Assembly: GCA_021841725.1 (NCBI GenBank)
Contig: JAKCEC010000058.1
Span: forward strand, 1-7,692
Reading direction: 5' to 3'
DNA: 7,692 nt
Origin: Actinomycetes bacterium
GTDB taxonomy: Bacteria; Actinomycetota; Acidimicrobiia; Acidimicrobiales; RAAP-2
Shown: in pieces, positions 6,314 through 7,692 of the stretch
Numbering within the stretch: position 1 is the stretch's first letter
Layout: each line of letters opens with the position of its first letter
Translations under genes and position numbers: made by a program
Notes under the pieces: generated by a model
Seen by the model: only the letters and a program-made list of their open reading frames with translations
Database searches by the model: none
Told to the model about the DNA's origin: nothing

Positions 6314-7215
6314 CACGCTCGGGATTCGCCGCCATCATCGGTCGGCCCAACGTCGGGAAATCCACCCTGGTGAACCAGTTAGTGGGCACCAAGGTGACCA
6401 TCACGTCGGCCAGCCCCAACACCACGCGCAACGCCATCCGCGGTGTCCTGACCGAGGGGGAGGTGCAGGTCGTCTTCGTGGACACCCCCGGCATCCACCG
6501 ACCCAAGACGGGGCTGGGCAACCGGCTCAACGAGACCGCGCGCGCGTCGGTGGACGGCGTCGACGTCATCATGGCCGTGATCGAAGCGGGCAAGGCCATC
6601 GGGCCCGGCGACCGCACGGTGATCGCCACCATGCTGGACAAGTGCCGTCACCGCGACGGTCCCCAGGGCCTGGTGGTGGTGAACAAGATGGACAAGACCG
6701 GCCGCGACGCCGTGGCGGCGCAGTTAATGGCGGCGCACGAGGCGGTCACCGCGATCGCCGACGAGAAGGGCGTCGCGCAGGCCGCCACGCGAGTCGAATA
6801 TTTCCCGGTCTCGGCCAAGACCGGCGCCGGCCGGGAAGAACTGATTCGCTTCGTGCAGGCGCGCATGCCCGAGGGGGAGTACTTGTTCCCCGCGGACGAG
6901 GTGTCCGACGTCCCCGAGGCGATGTGGGTGGCGGAGTTGGTGCGCGAGCAACTGGTGCGCAAGACGAAACAGGAGCTGCCGCATTCGATCCACTGTCGCG
7001 TCGTGGAGTTCGAGTGGCCCCACATCCTGGTGGAGATACTGGTGGAGCGCGAATCGCAAAAGGGCATGGTGATCGGCAAGGGGGGCCAACTCTTGAAGGA
7101 CGTCGGGATCGCTGCGCGACGCCAACTCCCCGAGGGGTGCTTCCTGGAGCTGAAGGTGTCGGTCGAACCCGGTTGGCAAAAGCGCGACGACGTGATGGAC
7201 CGCTTCGGGCTCTAA
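6310..7215 (+). CDS. era: GTPase Era (30S ribosomal subunit assembly)
   Basis: Era is an essential or near-essential GTPase that binds 16S rRNA near its 3' end through a KH domain and helps late 30S assembly. The 301-residue product has the standard length and all G motifs: G1 GRPNVGKS (11-18), G2 NTTRN (37-41), G3 DTPG (58-61), G4 NKMD (125-128) and G5 SAK (168-170). The C-terminal KH domain follows, with the VIGKGG loop (Gly256 to Gly259) and the preceding ILVERESQKGM segment. The start is GTG at 6310, overlapping the previous stop (GTGA). In many actinobacteria recO lies a short distance downstream, but here the operon ends and a convergent gene follows immediately. No terminator hairpin is visible after the TAA. 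Confidence 0.97.
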   Translation: MTRSGFAAIIGRPNVGKSTLVNQLVGTKVTITSASPNTTRNAIRGVLTEGEVQVVFVDTPGIHRPKTGLGNRLNETARASVDGVDVIMAVIEAGKAIGPGDRTVIATMLDKCRHRDGPQGLVVVNKMDKTGRDAVAAQLMAAHEAVTAIADEKGVAQAATRVEYFPVSAKTGAGREELIRFVQARMPEGEYLFPADEVSDVPEAMWVAELVREQLVRKTKQELPHSIHCRVVEFEWPHILVEILVERESQKGMVIGKGGQLLKDVGIAARRQLPEGCFLELKVSVEPGWQKRDDVMDRFGL

Positions 7216-7692
7216 CTAGCCCTCGCGCAGCGCGTCGGCCATCACGGGCGTCCCCTCGGGGGCGATTGCCCGCGCCCCGCGCACCGCGACCAGCGTCGCG
7301 ACCGCGAGGGCGACCACGGCCGCGACGCCCAGCGCCGCCGCGGGCACTCCGACGTACTTGAGCCCGGAGAGCAGGGCCACCGCGCCGAGGTAGGGCCGCA
7401 GCGAACGGGTGAAGGAGCGCGCCGACAGGAGCGACCCCACGGCGACCGCGGGCACCGACCCGACGATGATCGAGGCGGTGAGCGCCAGGTGCACGTGGCC
7501 GAACAGGAGGGTGCCCAGCGTCGCGGCCGCCGTCAGGGGCACGGATTGGGCGAGGTCGGTACCGACCAACTGGTCGCTGCGGATGTGGGGATAGATCAAC
7601 AACAACAGCACGATGATGAGCGAACCCGCGCCCACCGAGGTCAGACCCACCATGAAGCCGCCGACGACGCCGACCCCGATGATGAGGGGTCG
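7216..7692 (-). CDS. TauE/SafE (TSUP) family membrane permease, C-terminal part (runs off right edge)
   Basis: The TSUP family transports small anions such as sulfite, sulfoacetate or related organosulfur compounds across the cytoplasmic membrane; the substrate here cannot be told. The 158 visible C-terminal residues are strongly hydrophobic. They contain the second-repeat signature GVVGGFMVGLTSVGAGSL, similar to the G-x-x-x-G-x-x-x-G-x-x-S-x-G-x-G pattern of the family. Then come LIIVLLLLIYP, the loop RSDQLVGTDLAQSVPLTAAA, GHVHLALTASIIVGSVPAVAVGSLLSAR, and two more membrane segments near the C-terminus. The frame is open to the window edge, so the start and the first half are outside; an internal ATG at 7653 is not the true start because the motif begins upstream of it. 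The TAG stop (7218-7216) abuts the era stop with no spacer. Confidence 0.85.
   Translation of the reverse strand, partial: RPLIIGVGVVGGFMVGLTSVGAGSLIIVLLLLIYPHIRSDQLVGTDLAQSVPLTAAATLGTLLFGHVHLALTASIIVGSVPAVAVGSLLSARSFTRSLRPYLGAVALLSGLKYVGVPAAALGVAAVVALAVATLVAVRGARAIAPEGTPVMADALREG

Noticed and set aside
5246..6316. Long open frame of 356 codons on the minus strand
   Set aside because: It lies wholly antisense to the CNNM/CBS/CorC gene, is rich in His, Val, Asp and Gly as expected for a mirrored GC-rich frame, and shows no family motif.
6310..7215. Possibility that the GTPase is EngA/Der or another TrmE-Era family member
   Set aside because: There is only one G domain, followed by a KH domain with VIGKGG, which is specific to Era.
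1..7692. Mobile elements, CRISPR arrays, tRNA/rRNA genes or phage genes
   Set aside because: No transposase or integrase motifs, no regularly spaced repeats, and no cloverleaf-like segments were seen; nearly all sequence is accounted for by conserved core genes.

Overview
This is a high-GC stretch (my estimate is well over 60%) from a chromosome whose gene order points to an actinobacterium. The order hrcA, dnaJ, rsmE, HIT, phoH, ybeY, CNNM/CBS transporter, era is the conserved actinobacterial arrangement; mycobacteria, for example, have hrcA-dnaJ2-rsmE ... phoH-ybeY-CBS ... era. I cannot name a genus. A deep-branching class such as Acidimicrobiia is possible, but that is a guess.

Layout. 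Positions 1-161 hold the 5' end of a minus-strand gene for an exported protein that runs off the left edge. A 206-base divergent intergenic region (162-367) contains short direct repeats, small palindromes and, next to hrcA, a near-perfect CIRCE operator (329-355) followed by a strong ribosome binding site. Positions 368-7215 carry eight plus-strand genes packed as one apparent operon. Six of the seven junctions overlap by 1-14 bases, usually as ATGA or GTGA. The only gap is 15 bases, between rsmE and the HIT gene. From 7216 to the right edge is the 3' part of a convergent minus-strand gene for a TauE/SafE-type membrane permease; its stop codon abuts the era stop with no spacer.

How the genes work together. 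HrcA is a heat-shock repressor that should bind the CIRCE in front of its own gene, so the operon is probably autoregulated and heat inducible. DnaJ is an Hsp70 co-chaperone; its partners DnaK and GrpE are not in the window. Four downstream products concern RNA and the small ribosomal subunit: RsmE methylates 16S rRNA, YbeY takes part in 16S 3'-end maturation and ribosome quality control, Era is a GTPase that binds near the 16S 3' end, and PhoH is an ATPase often associated with RNA metabolism. The HIT nucleotide hydrolase and the CNNM/CBS/CorC membrane protein (likely Mg2+/Co2+ transport) complete the set.

I found no mobile elements, CRISPR arrays, tRNA or rRNA genes, and no evidence of a novel multi-gene system. 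The parts least explained by known features are the divergent intergenic region and the unidentified exported protein.
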